A stretch of 64,000 bases of DNA from Paramesorhizobium deserti (lineage in GTDB: Bacteria; Pseudomonadota; Alphaproteobacteria; Rhizobiales; Rhizobiaceae). Shown here one piece after another: positions 48,057-56,363 of this stretch. The stretch covers positions 310,001 to 374,000 of the forward strand of contig NZ_LNTU01000001.1 in assembly GCF_001558695.1 (NCBI RefSeq), given 5' to 3'. The translations under genes were made by a program, and so were the position numbers. Within the stretch, counting starts at the first letter, position 1. The number at the start of each line of letters is the position of its first letter. The notes under the pieces are model-generated. The model had not been told where the DNA came from. It ran no database searches and saw only the letters and a list, made by a program, of their open reading frames with translations.

Positions 48057-48349
48057 GCCGGTCCCGCGGCGATTGGCCGAAAACGCTGATCGATGAGAAG
48101 TACCCGTTTCAGGTGGTGATTCACCTGACGGACTGGCATCGAACGAACCTGGTCCAGTTGATCCACGATCGCCAGCGTCTCGGCGGGTATCGCCTGGATG
48201 GCTCAGCCCACCATGAAGGTCACTACTTCTCGATTGTGAGACTGCCGACAGAGGAAAGCCAGACGGAATTTATACGGCTGTATGGCGGCGTTCCTTATGA
48301 TCCCACTGACAAGAAGAGCAAGCCGTGGGAAAGCTATTTTGATCGGTGA
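48053..48349 (+). CDS. Hypothetical protein
   Basis: A 98-residue soluble protein, Trp/Tyr-rich, with no recognised motif. Coupled by ATGA overlap to the 63-residue gene before it. The two form a small two-gene unit between the ParB remnant and a lipoprotein gene. Confidence 0.55.
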   Translation: MSRSRGDWPKTLIDEKYPFQVVIHLTDWHRTNLVQLIHDRQRLGGYRLDGSAHHEGHYFSIVRLPTEESQTEFIRLYGGVPYDPTDKKSKPWESYFDR

Positions 48350-48430
48350 GTAGCGATCAACCCTCACGAGTTCCTATTGCCGTCCTGCAACCATTATGCA
48401 AAATGGCCGCGGGCAATCTAGGGGGCTGCA

Positions 48431-48874
48431 ATGAGTATCAAGATTTCCGCTATCCTTGCGCCGGTCGCGTTGACCGGGTGCATGTCTGCGAACGTGAATA
48501 TGTATCCGATCGAAGGACCGTACGCACAAATCGTCCCGCGTCCGGTCGTCAAAGCCGTTGCTCAAGGTGTCGAGGGTAACAGCGGCCCGATAAAGGCAAC
48601 TCTTCCAGATGGGCAAACCTGCATCGGAACGTGGTCGTCAGTTGCCCCGAGAACCGGATATGTTTCGACTGGAGCGCTGTTCACGCAATATGGCGCTGTG
48701 TTCGGTTCGACGGTCACACAGGGCATTCTGCCAGGCGTCAACAAGGGGCAGGCCTTTATGACGTGCTCACGCGGAACATCTGTGGATGCCGAGTTCTTCA
48801 CCGGCAGCGGAACAGCAAACGGCTATGGGATCGCTAAGGACAGCACAGGCAACGTGTACAAGATGCTGTTTTGA
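48431..48874 (+). CDS. Putative lipoprotein
   Basis: A 147-residue protein with a short hydrophobic leader and lipobox VALTGC (Cys17), so probably outer-membrane or periplasm anchored. The rest is Gly/Thr-rich with TCIGTW and AFMTC cysteines that could form one disulfide. On a phage-like element, surface lipoproteins often alter infection by other phages (lysogenic conversion), an inference here. Confidence 0.6.
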   Translation: MSIKISAILAPVALTGCMSANVNMYPIEGPYAQIVPRPVVKAVAQGVEGNSGPIKATLPDGQTCIGTWSSVAPRTGYVSTGALFTQYGAVFGSTVTQGILPGVNKGQAFMTCSRGTSVDAEFFTGSGTANGYGIAKDSTGNVYKMLF

Positions 48875-48898
48875 GGTCACCCATTCTTGGAAAGCTCC

Positions 48899-49528
48899 AT
48901 GGACGTGGAAATCAACAATACCACCGGATTGAAACTTCTCATCGCCCGCGCGCAACTCGGTAGCGCACTATCATTGTTTATCAAAGACAGAGATCCGTTC
49001 TCCGTCCATTCCTTGGCCTGTGCAGGATGCGAGCTTATGGAAGGCATCGCGGAAAGCTCGGGAATTGGGTCGTTTTCCACCCACATCTTAGAGGAGCATC
49101 CGGCAATCGACTTAAAAACGATACGACGATTGCGTAATAAATACTGGAACGCGCTGAAGCACTTTCATGATCGTGACGGAAAGACAGCGCGCGACGACGC
49201 GGACCTGCTATCCACATTCAGCGATAAGCATAATGACGCGCCCCTGTTCATGGGGTGGCACGACTACCAAGCCGTAACGGGACGGCTTCCAGTTGAGGTG
49301 CAGGTCTTCCAGGTGTGGTGGTACGCTGTCTACGAGGACAAACTTGCTGGCGATGCAGACCTGCCGACCATCCGGGGGCTCTTTCCAAGCATCAGGTCAG
49401 TAGACAGGACGGAGCAGAAAAGGCGCCTGCGTCGTGTGATAGAAAAGTATCGGCGCCAAAAGGATCTCTTATCCGATACCCGAACCGAGGTAGCGCCACT
49501 GGTGGGCCGCATCAGATATATCGATTAG
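48899..49528 (+). CDS. Hypothetical protein
   Basis: A 209-residue soluble, helix-rich protein (LLIARAQLGSALSLFIKDRDPFSVHSLACAGCELMEG; RLRNKYWNALKHFHDRDGKTARDD). The last part is basic (RLRRVIEKYRRQKDLL). ATG 48899 chosen over a TTG at 48887 because GGAAAG precedes it. No family recognised; the gene occurs among cargo genes of the element. Confidence 0.55.
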   Translation: MDVEINNTTGLKLLIARAQLGSALSLFIKDRDPFSVHSLACAGCELMEGIAESSGIGSFSTHILEEHPAIDLKTIRRLRNKYWNALKHFHDRDGKTARDDADLLSTFSDKHNDAPLFMGWHDYQAVTGRLPVEVQVFQVWWYAVYEDKLAGDADLPTIRGLFPSIRSVDRTEQKRRLRRVIEKYRRQKDLLSDTRTEVAPLVGRIRYID

Positions 49529-49533
49529 AAGAG

Positions 49534-50307
49534 CTAGAATGGAATCTCTTCGTCTAGATCACGACCAAAGCCGCGGCCAAAGTCTGCTTTTGAGTTCGTC
49601 TTTTTTTCTTTAATACGGGGCGGCATTAGCGCGGCGGGTTGTTCCATCGGCGGCAATTGCCGTCTCTCATCTTCGCTAAGCTTTTCCTCGCCGACTGTCT
49701 GCATTATCTGATTGATTAGTTTGAGGGATGCGTCGTATGAGCCCATTAAGGCACCAGGAGTGGCGAGAATTTCGATTGCGACCCAAGCTACAGCCACAAT
49801 GTTGATTCTGCTCTTCTCCAATTCCTTCTCGAATTCATCTAAACGGGCCCTCAATCGATTGCGGGTTCGCTCATCGTAGTCTGATTTTTCAAGAGCTTCT
49901 CGTAGATGAAATAGCTTGGAACGAATTTTTGTTTTTGCGTCGTCGGACAGGCCGACGGTCTGCCTCCTGCTGGTCGAGCGGCCATCGAAAAGCATCTGCG
50001 TCATATAGTGATCTACATCGGCAATAAACTGGCGATAATCCTCGTAGGATAGGTCTCTGACCCTAGGCACCTCCATTGAGGCGAATGGTTCAATATGTAG
50101 TCGGCGAGCAGTTGCGGTAACTACATTGACGAAGCCGTGCCGGGCATCGTGGGCAACCTCGGAATCATTTTCGTCCTGCGGATCTAGCTCGCTAATTCGA
50201 GTTTGCAGCTTACGACGAGCAATGCGAACGAATTCCAAAAAAGCTGCGCTCTCATCTTCCGGAAGCTCGTCCAACTCTTCCTTACTGATAAAATCGAATA
50301 TCTGCAT
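49534..50307 (-). CDS. Hypothetical protein ending in an SSB-like DLDEEIPF tail
   Basis: A 257-residue protein with three parts: an acidic helical N-terminus (DFISKEELDELPEDES), a central helical domain with a hydrophobic helix (RINIVAVAWVAIEILATPGALMGSYD), and a disordered Lys/Gly/Arg tail ending FGRGFGRDLDEEIPF. That last octapeptide closely imitates the C-terminal tip of bacterial SSB, the docking site for DNA repair and replication enzymes. ATG 50307 has GAGGTGGGCAAT upstream. Convergent with the preceding cargo gene. A defence or anti-host role is speculation. Confidence 0.6.
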   Translation of the reverse strand: MQIFDFISKEELDELPEDESAAFLEFVRIARRKLQTRISELDPQDENDSEVAHDARHGFVNVVTATARRLHIEPFASMEVPRVRDLSYEDYRQFIADVDHYMTQMLFDGRSTSRRQTVGLSDDAKTKIRSKLFHLREALEKSDYDERTRNRLRARLDEFEKELEKSRINIVAVAWVAIEILATPGALMGSYDASLKLINQIMQTVGEEKLSEDERRQLPPMEQPAALMPPRIKEKKTNSKADFGRGFGRDLDEEIPF

Positions 50308-50417
50308 ATTGCCCACCTCTTTTCTCAATCTGGCGGGCAACGATGCTTATCGCAAGCCCAAGAAGATCAATGAGGCAGCTTTCCGCAGCAAAATGTGCGC
50401 CCGTTTTACGCTTCACA

Positions 50418-50441
50418 GCCCGGCAACTCGCGCTGCCGGGC
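50418..50441 (-). terminator. Hairpin after the phage tail genes
   Basis: 8-bp stem GCCCGGCA/TGCCGGGC with 8-nt loop, 9 bp past the stop at 50450, at the end of the leftward phage operon. No T tract. Confidence 0.5.
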
Positions 50442-50449
50442 ACCCTCCA

Positions 50450-50785
50450 TCAATAGCTTTCCCACCCGGTACCGTTCCAGCGCTTCCGGATCGACGCGGC
50501 GGCGTACATTTGGTCAATCCTTTGCTGGCGCACGGCGGCCGATAGCGAAGGCCATGGCGGTTCGATATAAACCCCGTTCGCCTCCAGATGATGCAAATCA
50601 TCGAGCGAGCTGTAGCCCCAGTCCGAATCCCATTTGCTTGGTGGGTAGTCGTACCAATTACTTCCTTGATCGACGTAGAACTGTCGCTCCAAAACGCCGG
50701 ACCCCTTGACCATCCCCCCCCATGACATCCAGCCGGTGCCAACTGAGGGGGCGCGATTTTGAAAGAATACGAGGGTGAATGTCAC
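50450..50785 (-). CDS. Hypothetical phage tail-end protein
   Basis: A 111-residue Trp-rich protein (GTGWMSWGGMVKG, WYDYPPSKWDSDWGYSS, RKRWNGTGWESY). The GTG at 50785 has a textbook AAGGAGG ribosome site that overlaps the tape-measure stop. Last gene of the leftward phage operon. Position suggests a minor tail component; no family recognised. Confidence 0.6.
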   Translation of the reverse strand: MTFTLVFFQNRAPSVGTGWMSWGGMVKGSGVLERQFYVDQGSNWYDYPPSKWDSDWGYSSLDDLHHLEANGVYIEPPWPSLSAAVRQQRIDQMYAAASIRKRWNGTGWESY

Positions 50786-50795
50786 AGCTGCCTCC

Positions 50796-52796
50796 TTAGA
50801 ATGGGCGCGTGCGTGGCTGCGACACACGCATATCGGCTTGCGCCCATGCGTGCGATTTGAAGTCCGAGCTATTTTTCCAGATGTTGATTCCTTGCGAAAC
50901 GCCCTGCTGCACCATCGCCATGATCTCCTGATTGCCATTTGCGCCGGAGACATTGACATTGATTGTAGGGGAATTCGTCGTAGAGTTGTTCGTGGTCATG
51001 TTCGCCAAGCTTGGTATTCGCGGCGCCTGTAAGGGAGAACCTCCTGCAACCAATCCACCGTTAGCTAGAGCAATATCCTTCCCGGAATTGATTGCATTCA
51101 GAAGCTTGAGATTCTGCTTTGTCGCTGCGGCATTTACCACGAACTCCCCATCGCTGAGGCGCGCCGGTATACTGTCGCTGCGAGGGCCTCCGGGACCGCG
51201 GATCTGGCCTCCTGTAGCCGCGTGGACGATACCGCCTTTGTCGAAGCCGAGGAGTTTCAGGAAACTGAAACCTGCTCCCCCGCTGGCCTTTGTGTCAAAC
51301 AGGCCGTCGAACGCCAGATCAAGCAGCTTGTCACCGATCTTCGAAAGCGCATCTGCAAATACGTCAGCTGCCTTTCGTCCCTCAATAAATCCGTCCACGA
51401 TGCCGCGCGTGAGCCCCTTCTGGAACTCGGCCATTTCTTCGGCTTTTTCTGCAGCCTTGTCGATCGCAATCGATAGGTTGGCATACTCCCCCGCAAGGGT
51501 CTTCAACTGCGCCGTTTGCTCTGGCGTCAGCTTGATTCCGCGCTGTGCGGCGGCATTCAAAAGATCCTGCTCGAAGCGAAGTTTCTCCGCCTCGACCTCC
51601 GTGAGGCCAAGCGCTTGTTGTTCTACCTTCAAGGTCTCGATACGGCCGCGCGCGGCGATGACGATCTGATTGTAACTTTTGGCAAGTCTCTCAGCCGCAA
51701 GAGCGTTTTTATCGCTCTTCGAACCGCCACTACCGCCAGGCGGGAGGATGGAAGGTTTCCCCGGTTTTTCTGGATCGGCGGTCGGTAATTCAACGGCCTT
51801 CATCGAGGCCAGCGTCGTTTTGAGCCCTTCCAGCTCATCACGATAGCGGGCGATGGCGGCCGTGTTCCCCTCGAACGCGGAAGGCAAGGCGTTCGGGAAC
51901 TGTGCACGCGCATCAGCTTCGAGCTTCTGCAGCCGGTCGATCTCGCTTTGAATCGTGGAAATGCGTGACTCAATCTGCTCGGCGGTACGGGCGCCGATAA
52001 GCTGAGGCGAATTGGCGAAGTCCCGCAGCGCCGCAACCACCGAAACGATAGCTCCCTTTACCTGCGTGCCAACCGTTCGTGCGATTTCGGCAAATTTGTC
52101 GTTTATCTCCTGCGCCTTGGCGATCAGTTCGTCATCCAAGACGGCACCAGCGTCTTGCGCACGCTGCATTAACGCCTCGATGCCGCCGCTTCCCTCCTTC
52201 AACAGGCCAAGAAGTTCTGGCCCGGCCGCACGGCCGAAGGCGCGCACTGCGAATTCGAGTTGTTCCTGTGGCGTGCGCGCGTTTTTTACGAGATCCGCAT
52301 AGGATTTGAAAAGATCGAGCGTAGGTTTGATCTTGCCTTCTGAATCCTGGAAGGCGACGCCATTAGCCCTCAAAACCTTATAAAGTTCGCCACCCTCACC
52401 GGACGCATCGGCGAGGCCGGAGGCAAACCTCACCAGACCGGTTGTAACCGCCTCTGCGCTGCCCTTCGCCTGTTCTGCGGAGAATTGCAATGCCTGGAGT
52501 GTCGACGCTGTAACTCCGACGCGCTGCGCCTCATCACCTATTTTAGCCAGTGCTGATGCAGCTGACTGCGCACCAGAGACAATCGCGCCAAAACTCAACC
52601 CACCAGCCACGCCGGCGAGGAGGCCCTTGCCGAAATTTGACATCGATGCGGATATGGTTTTGTTGAGCTTTGAAAATCGATTTTCGATTTGCTTAGCGCG
52701 CCGGTTCGTCTCACCATTTGCTCTGGCAAGGGCGCGTTCGTAGCCTTTGATATCCGCGCTAAGCTGGACAACCAGCCGTTCGATGTCAGTTGCCAT
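50796..52796 (-). CDS. Phage tail tape measure-like protein
   Basis: A 666-residue protein of the tape-measure class. It opens with ERLVVQLSADIKGYERALARA, then long alanine-rich coiled coils, a glycine-rich hydrophobic patch (GKGLLAGVAGGLSFGAIVSG), and a C-terminal FDKGGIVHAATGGQIRGPGG..SDSIPARLSDGEFVVNAAA, a pattern found in many tail length proteins. Short for a siphophage tape measure, so it would set a short tail if used. ATG 52796 chosen; its start overlaps the 65-residue gene upstream. Confidence 0.85.
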   Translation of the reverse strand: MATDIERLVVQLSADIKGYERALARANGETNRRAKQIENRFSKLNKTISASMSNFGKGLLAGVAGGLSFGAIVSGAQSAASALAKIGDEAQRVGVTASTLQALQFSAEQAKGSAEAVTTGLVRFASGLADASGEGGELYKVLRANGVAFQDSEGKIKPTLDLFKSYADLVKNARTPQEQLEFAVRAFGRAAGPELLGLLKEGSGGIEALMQRAQDAGAVLDDELIAKAQEINDKFAEIARTVGTQVKGAIVSVVAALRDFANSPQLIGARTAEQIESRISTIQSEIDRLQKLEADARAQFPNALPSAFEGNTAAIARYRDELEGLKTTLASMKAVELPTADPEKPGKPSILPPGGSGGSKSDKNALAAERLAKSYNQIVIAARGRIETLKVEQQALGLTEVEAEKLRFEQDLLNAAAQRGIKLTPEQTAQLKTLAGEYANLSIAIDKAAEKAEEMAEFQKGLTRGIVDGFIEGRKAADVFADALSKIGDKLLDLAFDGLFDTKASGGAGFSFLKLLGFDKGGIVHAATGGQIRGPGGPRSDSIPARLSDGEFVVNAAATKQNLKLLNAINSGKDIALANGGLVAGGSPLQAPRIPSLANMTTNNSTTNSPTINVNVSGANGNQEIMAMVQQGVSQGINIWKNSSDFKSHAWAQADMRVSQPRTRPF

Positions 52797-52983
52797 GCAT
52801 GCGCTCCTCGCCCCAGACCTCCAGGAGGGCATCCGCTGCGGCATGCCTGCCGGTGGCAACCGAATATATTGCGAGCGCTTGGCAAATCAGCGTGTCGGCC
52901 ACTTCTGCGGCAGGTATGCCAGCCGTCAGCATGGCACGCGTCAGCGTATGCATGGCGGTACGCGCAGTTTCTTTAATATCCAT
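52786..52983 (-). CDS. Small phage protein upstream of tape measure
   Basis: A 65-residue helical protein (ETARTAMHTLTRAMLTAGIPAAEVADTLICQALAIY) that overlaps the tape-measure start by 11 nt. In phages this slot holds the tail assembly chaperone. ATG 52983 with AGGAAAATCC. Assignment from position only. Confidence 0.6.
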   Translation of the reverse strand: MDIKETARTAMHTLTRAMLTAGIPAAEVADTLICQALAIYSVATGRHAAADALLEVWGEERMHGN

Positions 52984-52996
52984 GGATTTTCCTATT

Positions 52997-53020
52997 GAAA
53001 AAGCCCGCACGTGGCGGGCT
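52997..53020 (-). terminator. Intrinsic terminator upstream of the tail genes
   Basis: 7-bp stem AGCCCGC/GCGGGCT with ACGTG loop; on the leftward strand a T5 tract follows. It would stop transcription coming from the terminase side, so the tail genes may need their own promoter or antitermination. Confidence 0.6.
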
Positions 53021-53086
53021 GAAATTCTCAATTTTGATTTATTGCTAGCTTTTGGCGGCGGGTGGTCTGCGGCCGATCAGAAAAAG

Positions 53087-53115
53087 TTGTCGACACACCC
53101 CCGGTGTGCGATACG
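53087..53115 (+). promoter_or_regulatory. Candidate promoter with operator for the SieB-like gene
   Basis: TTGTCG, 17 nt, GATACG, with a CACACC-N3-GGTGTG inverted repeat filling the spacer. A repressor bound there would block polymerase. About 40 bp before the ATG at 53156. Confidence 0.45.
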
Positions 53116-53155
53116 CTCGACTGTAATCGGTGCTTTCCACCAGAGGTGATGAGCA

Positions 53156-53659
53156 ATGCCCGAATGGCTGACGAAACTATTTTCACTATCTCAAGAGATC
53201 AGTTCCAAAGTGGCGCTTCCCATGTTTTTGGCCACGACTGCCATTCTATTTCTTCCCGACGAATACGCTTCGCGAATTGGCATTGACGAACTGCGCGGGC
53301 AATATCGGCTCTACATCGGATTGATATTGGTTATTGGGGGGACAGCGCTTGCGTCCAATTTACTTTGGGCGATAGGCGGCTTTATAAAACCGTATCTCAA
53401 GGAAAGGGTTTGGCTTTATCATCGTCGCAAAGTTCTATTAGATCTCACGAATGATGAAAAGGCAATACTACGCTGCTTCATCTTTGATGGTCGCTCAGAG
53501 GTACATGCGGATATATCCAACGGCACAATAAATCTGTTGGAAGGAAAAAAGATTGTCACGCGTGCGTCAAGTGTATCATCGCTTAACATGAAGTGGGCGT
53601 ATTTAATACATCCATGGGCAAGAACGTACCTTAAGAAGCATCCAGAACTTCTTCATTAA
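53156..53659 (+). CDS. Superinfection exclusion protein B-like (SieB family)
   Basis: A 167-residue membrane protein with two N-terminal hydrophobic segments (about residues 19-35 and 51-75), then a soluble part beginning LLDLTNDEKAILRCFIFDG, the region typical of SieB-type proteins. SieB aborts lytic growth of some competing phages from a lysogen. It is the only rightward gene inside the leftward phage operon and has its own candidate promoter, as expected for a lysogenic-conversion gene. The DNA is more AT-rich than its neighbours. Confidence 0.72.
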   Translation: MPEWLTKLFSLSQEISSKVALPMFLATTAILFLPDEYASRIGIDELRGQYRLYIGLILVIGGTALASNLLWAIGGFIKPYLKERVWLYHRRKVLLDLTNDEKAILRCFIFDGRSEVHADISNGTINLLEGKKIVTRASSVSSLNMKWAYLIHPWARTYLKKHPELLH

Positions 53660-53855
53660 TTATCTAAACCCACCTTCCTGTCTGATGTTCTTCCGACGAT
53701 TGCACAGCCCGTTGTAGGGCCGCCAATTGCTGCGATCTCAAAATAAGCGCATAGTACCCCGTAGGATTGTAGGCTGGTCTGCCGCAACCGCATTGCGCAG
53801 GTAATGGCCCCAACCTATTCTTCACTATTGGGATTTTCCTGCGCGAAAGCCCGCA

Positions 53856-54092
53856 CTATGCCGTCCCAAAAACACGGTCGGCCTCGGCCATCACGGCCGG
53901 ATCAAGCACGCGAACTGTCGTCGCTCGCGGACTGTTGCGGCCTTCCTGTGTCGTCTCGTAACGAACCGTATCGCCAGCCTTAGGAGTAGCGCTTTCAAGG
54001 GCGGAACGATGGAAAAACACGGCTATTGGATCTGACTGTATGAGGCCGTAGCCCTTCGTGTCATTGTATGCAATTACTCTTCCAGTCGGCAT
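53856..54092 (-). CDS. Divergent cold-shock-domain protein
   Basis: A 78-residue single CSD. RVIAYNDTKGYGLIQSD corresponds to RNP1 (usually KGFGFI) and AVFFHRSAL to RNP2 (VFVHFSAI); VRYETTQEGRNSPRATTV is the last strand. It should bind single-stranded nucleic acid. Unlike host Csp proteins it carries an extra C-terminal helix (AVMAEADRVF). Next to the small terminase gene. Confidence 0.75.
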   Translation of the reverse strand: MPTGRVIAYNDTKGYGLIQSDPIAVFFHRSALESATPKAGDTVRYETTQEGRNSPRATTVRVLDPAVMAEADRVFGTA

Positions 54093-54127
54093 AGATTGCT
54101 CCGAATTGGGCGCGCCATAGCGTTGGG

Positions 54128-54496
54128 TCAGTCGAGGAGGTCATCAACTTCCTCTGGCTGCTGCATCGAGACCTTGGCAGCCGAAACTGGGGTGGCGCAC
54201 ATCTGGCCAAGGCACTGGCGCAGCAACTGCATGCCGGGCACGCCGAGCGTTCCCCTGGCCATCCGCGCTGATAAGACAGAGGCAATCCCCGTGATACACC
54301 GGTGGCTTTTATTGAGCCATGGAAGCCGAGAAGCAAAATCGTTCCAGGCGTCAATCTCGGCAGCTTGCAGCCATTTCGGTGGCTTCCCAAGCGGTTCTGT
54401 AACCAAGGGCTCCGCGCGGTTTCTGTAACGCTGCGGATTTTTGTTAATGGCGCCCGTCAAGCGCGCATATGCTAGGCTTTTTCGTGGGTTTGGCAC
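54128..54496 (-). CDS. Phage small terminase-like protein (P27 family-like)
   Basis: A 122-residue protein. RKSLAYARLTGAINKNPQRYRNRAEP and LGKPPKWLQAAEIDAWNDFASRLPWL follow the pattern of P27-type small terminases (basic start, PLGxPPxxLxxxExxAWxxF). The small subunit recognises pac/cos DNA; the large terminase gene expected next is not present. It ends in an acidic EEVDDLLD tail. Downstream gap 54497-54605 has long C and G runs. Confidence 0.72.
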   Translation of the reverse strand: MPNPRKSLAYARLTGAINKNPQRYRNRAEPLVTEPLGKPPKWLQAAEIDAWNDFASRLPWLNKSHRCITGIASVLSARMARGTLGVPGMQLLRQCLGQMCATPVSAAKVSMQQPEEVDDLLD

Positions 54497-54605
54497 TTAG
54501 ACCCCCCATGTTTTGAAATGTGGATGCGTACGCGAGGGTCCCCCGCCGTTCCTGCGGGTCGACGGGTCGGTCCGTCTAGCCCACCCCCCCCCGGTGGCTT
54601 GGCGG

Positions 54606-54848
54606 TCAGGAGGCGTCCAGCGCTGCCATTCCGGCCCGCAGGCTGGCATTCAGCCACTCATCCATCTCGGCATTCCTGCGGTCCCTATGCGCCGCCAGCT
54701 CGTCGGCTGTGGCGCCATGGGCGCGCAGCAGTTCGAGATCACTTTCGAGCGCGGCATGCGCAATCCTAGCCAATGCCACGGCCATGGCCACGCGCTCGCG
54801 CGGCACGCCCTCTTCGGCTATGAGCCGTTCAACCGCATCTCGGTTCAT
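54606..54848 (-). CDS. Small helical phage protein, paralogue A
   Basis: An 80-residue alpha-helical protein. Aligns end to end with the next gene's product: LRAHGATADELAAHRDRRNAEMDEWLNASL against LDAVGASGNDVEAALDAKWQEIDTWLTDSL. Overlaps that gene by 4 nt. Tandem duplicates in the capsid/terminase region; function unknown. Confidence 0.6.
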   Translation of the reverse strand: MNRDAVERLIAEEGVPRERVAMAVALARIAHAALESDLELLRAHGATADELAAHRDRRNAEMDEWLNASLRAGMAALDAS

Positions 54849-55174
54849 GGCGCAGCCTGCGTGCCGTGGCTAGCCTCTAAGGCGTCCAGTCTCGCCGCGA
54901 TCAATGCGATGCGGCTGTCCGCATAAGCAAGGGCATGGCGCGCCGCGGCAGCAATCGTGTCTAGGCTGTCGGTAAGCCAAGTGTCGATTTCCTGCCACTT
55001 TGCGTCCAACGCGGCTTCAACATCGTTGCCAGAGGCGCCAACGGCATCCAGCTTCGCGGCCTCGTCATCTAGCAACTGCTGCGCCCATCGTGCAGCGCTG
55101 ACGGCGGCGATTGCCCACGCCGGTTCGTCGCCGTCGGCTATCAATTGATCTATCTCACTCATTGCTGTGCTCAT
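54845..55174 (-). CDS. Small helical phage protein, paralogue B
   Basis: A 109-residue protein related to the following 80-residue product, with an extra C-terminal helix (DSRIALIAARLDALEASHG). Coupled by 4-nt overlaps to the prohead protease upstream and to its paralogue downstream. Function unknown. Confidence 0.62.
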   Translation of the reverse strand: MSTAMSEIDQLIADGDEPAWAIAAVSAARWAQQLLDDEAAKLDAVGASGNDVEAALDAKWQEIDTWLTDSLDTIAAAARHALAYADSRIALIAARLDALEASHGTQAAP

Positions 55175-55779
55175 CCTTTGTCTCCCAATCTGACAACGCG
55201 GCCTGTCTTCACACCACGGACAACGTGCGGATTGATCCGCGGCGGCTGTTTGTCGAGTTTAACGACACGGTCGTTTCGCAGTTTCACAACGTGAACACGC
55301 TCGATACGCGCGGTGGCCTTCCTGGCGGCTCTATCCATGGCTTTGACTGAAGTAAGCGTGGCCTCAGCGTTCGCGGGGATGGTCACACTGGATAGCTCAA
55401 GCCACTCCCATTTTGTGAATTTGACTCCAAACGATCCAGGAATAGCTTCGGTTTCCAAGCCCCTGAAGCCTATCGACAGACCTTGCACCAGCCCGGCTTT
55501 AATCAGTCTCCACGCCCGATCGATCTCTTCGGACACGTTTTTGGCAACGTGCGCGACGATCTCGATTCCGGCCGTGGTTATTTTGGCCTTGGTGACATGA
55601 CCGATGGGCTCCGAATGATTGTGCTGCCAAAGCAACGGAAGCGGCAGCTTGAAAACCGCACCCTCCGGGAGGACAATATCGTCCATCCGATCTGGCGACG
55701 GGGTGGATGCAATCCCGGTAATGACGCGCTGGTCGTCGTCAATGTTTTTGATGTCTAGAAGTGAATAAGCTCGATTCAT
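55171..55779 (-). CDS. HK97-family prohead protease
   Basis: A 202-residue serine protease of the HK97 prohead type (herpesvirus assemblin fold). Conserved blocks: GIASTPSPDRMDDIVLPEG, LPLLWQHNHSEPIGHV with the catalytic His, GLVQGLSIGFRG with the catalytic Ser, and WEWLELSSVTIPANAEATL. ATG 55779 has GGAAGGGACG upstream. It normally trims capsid and scaffold; the major capsid gene that usually follows is missing. Confidence 0.9.
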   Translation of the reverse strand: MNRAYSLLDIKNIDDDQRVITGIASTPSPDRMDDIVLPEGAVFKLPLPLLWQHNHSEPIGHVTKAKITTAGIEIVAHVAKNVSEEIDRAWRLIKAGLVQGLSIGFRGLETEAIPGSFGVKFTKWEWLELSSVTIPANAEATLTSVKAMDRAARKATARIERVHVVKLRNDRVVKLDKQPPRINPHVVRGVKTGRVVRLGDKG

Positions 55780-56363
55780 TTTGCGTCCCTTCCATCGCGG
55801 CCGGCTTTGACCATGAGTTGCCAACCATCGGACGCGCCGGGCCTCTCACCCTCCGGCACATCCTTTACCGCACACCAAGCGCTGCCGCCGTCCGTGACGA
55901 CGCTGCCTTGTTTGTAGGCCATGGCCTTCTGATGAACGCCCATGTATTTCAACGCCCCGCTCGTCGCGGCAAACGACCGGTCCACATAGCCCTTGACAGC
56001 ATCGCCCAGCTTGTCGAGTCCCTCCTCCAGCGCCTTCATCTGACTTGCCTTATGTGCCGCGAAGTTTTTTTCCCAGACGGCGCTCATGGCCGCGATTCTG
56101 CGCTCTACTACGCCGGCAAGATCGATGGGTGGCGTAATTCCAAGATCCTCGGGCAGACCCGCCGCAACGTTGGCGCGTTTGGTGCGCAGAATATCCACCT
56201 GTTCTTCCAATGCTTCGGCTCGCATTGAAGCGGCGCGCTGGGCGACTTCGCCCTCGTTTTCGCCGGCCTCTCTGGCGGCGGCGGTGCGCGCGTGGTCCGC
56301 CCAGAACGCCTCATCGGCGGCTTTTATTTGGCGGTCGAGTTCCGCCAGTCTCTTTGTATCCAC
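55776..56363 (-). CDS. Phage coiled-coil protein with C-terminal binding module
   Basis: A 195-residue protein. The N-terminal two-thirds is helical/coiled coil (ELDRQIKAADEAFWADHART, EALEEQVDILRTKRANV, KALEEGLDKLGDAVKGYVDRS). The last ~50 residues (YKQGSVVTDGGSAWCAVKDVPEGERPG..DGWQLMVKAGRDG) resemble the small carbohydrate- or surface-binding module seen at the ends of phage structural proteins. Coupled by 4 nt to the protease. Confidence 0.6.
   Translation of the reverse strand: MDTKRLAELDRQIKAADEAFWADHARTAAAREAGENEGEVAQRAASMRAEALEEQVDILRTKRANVAAGLPEDLGITPPIDLAGVVERRIAAMSAVWEKNFAAHKASQMKALEEGLDKLGDAVKGYVDRSFAATSGALKYMGVHQKAMAYKQGSVVTDGGSAWCAVKDVPEGERPGASDGWQLMVKAGRDGRDAK

Noticed and set aside
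54472-54657. 61-residue leftward frame between small terminase and paralogue A
   Set aside because: Runs through C/G homopolymers and shows no ribosome site or motif.
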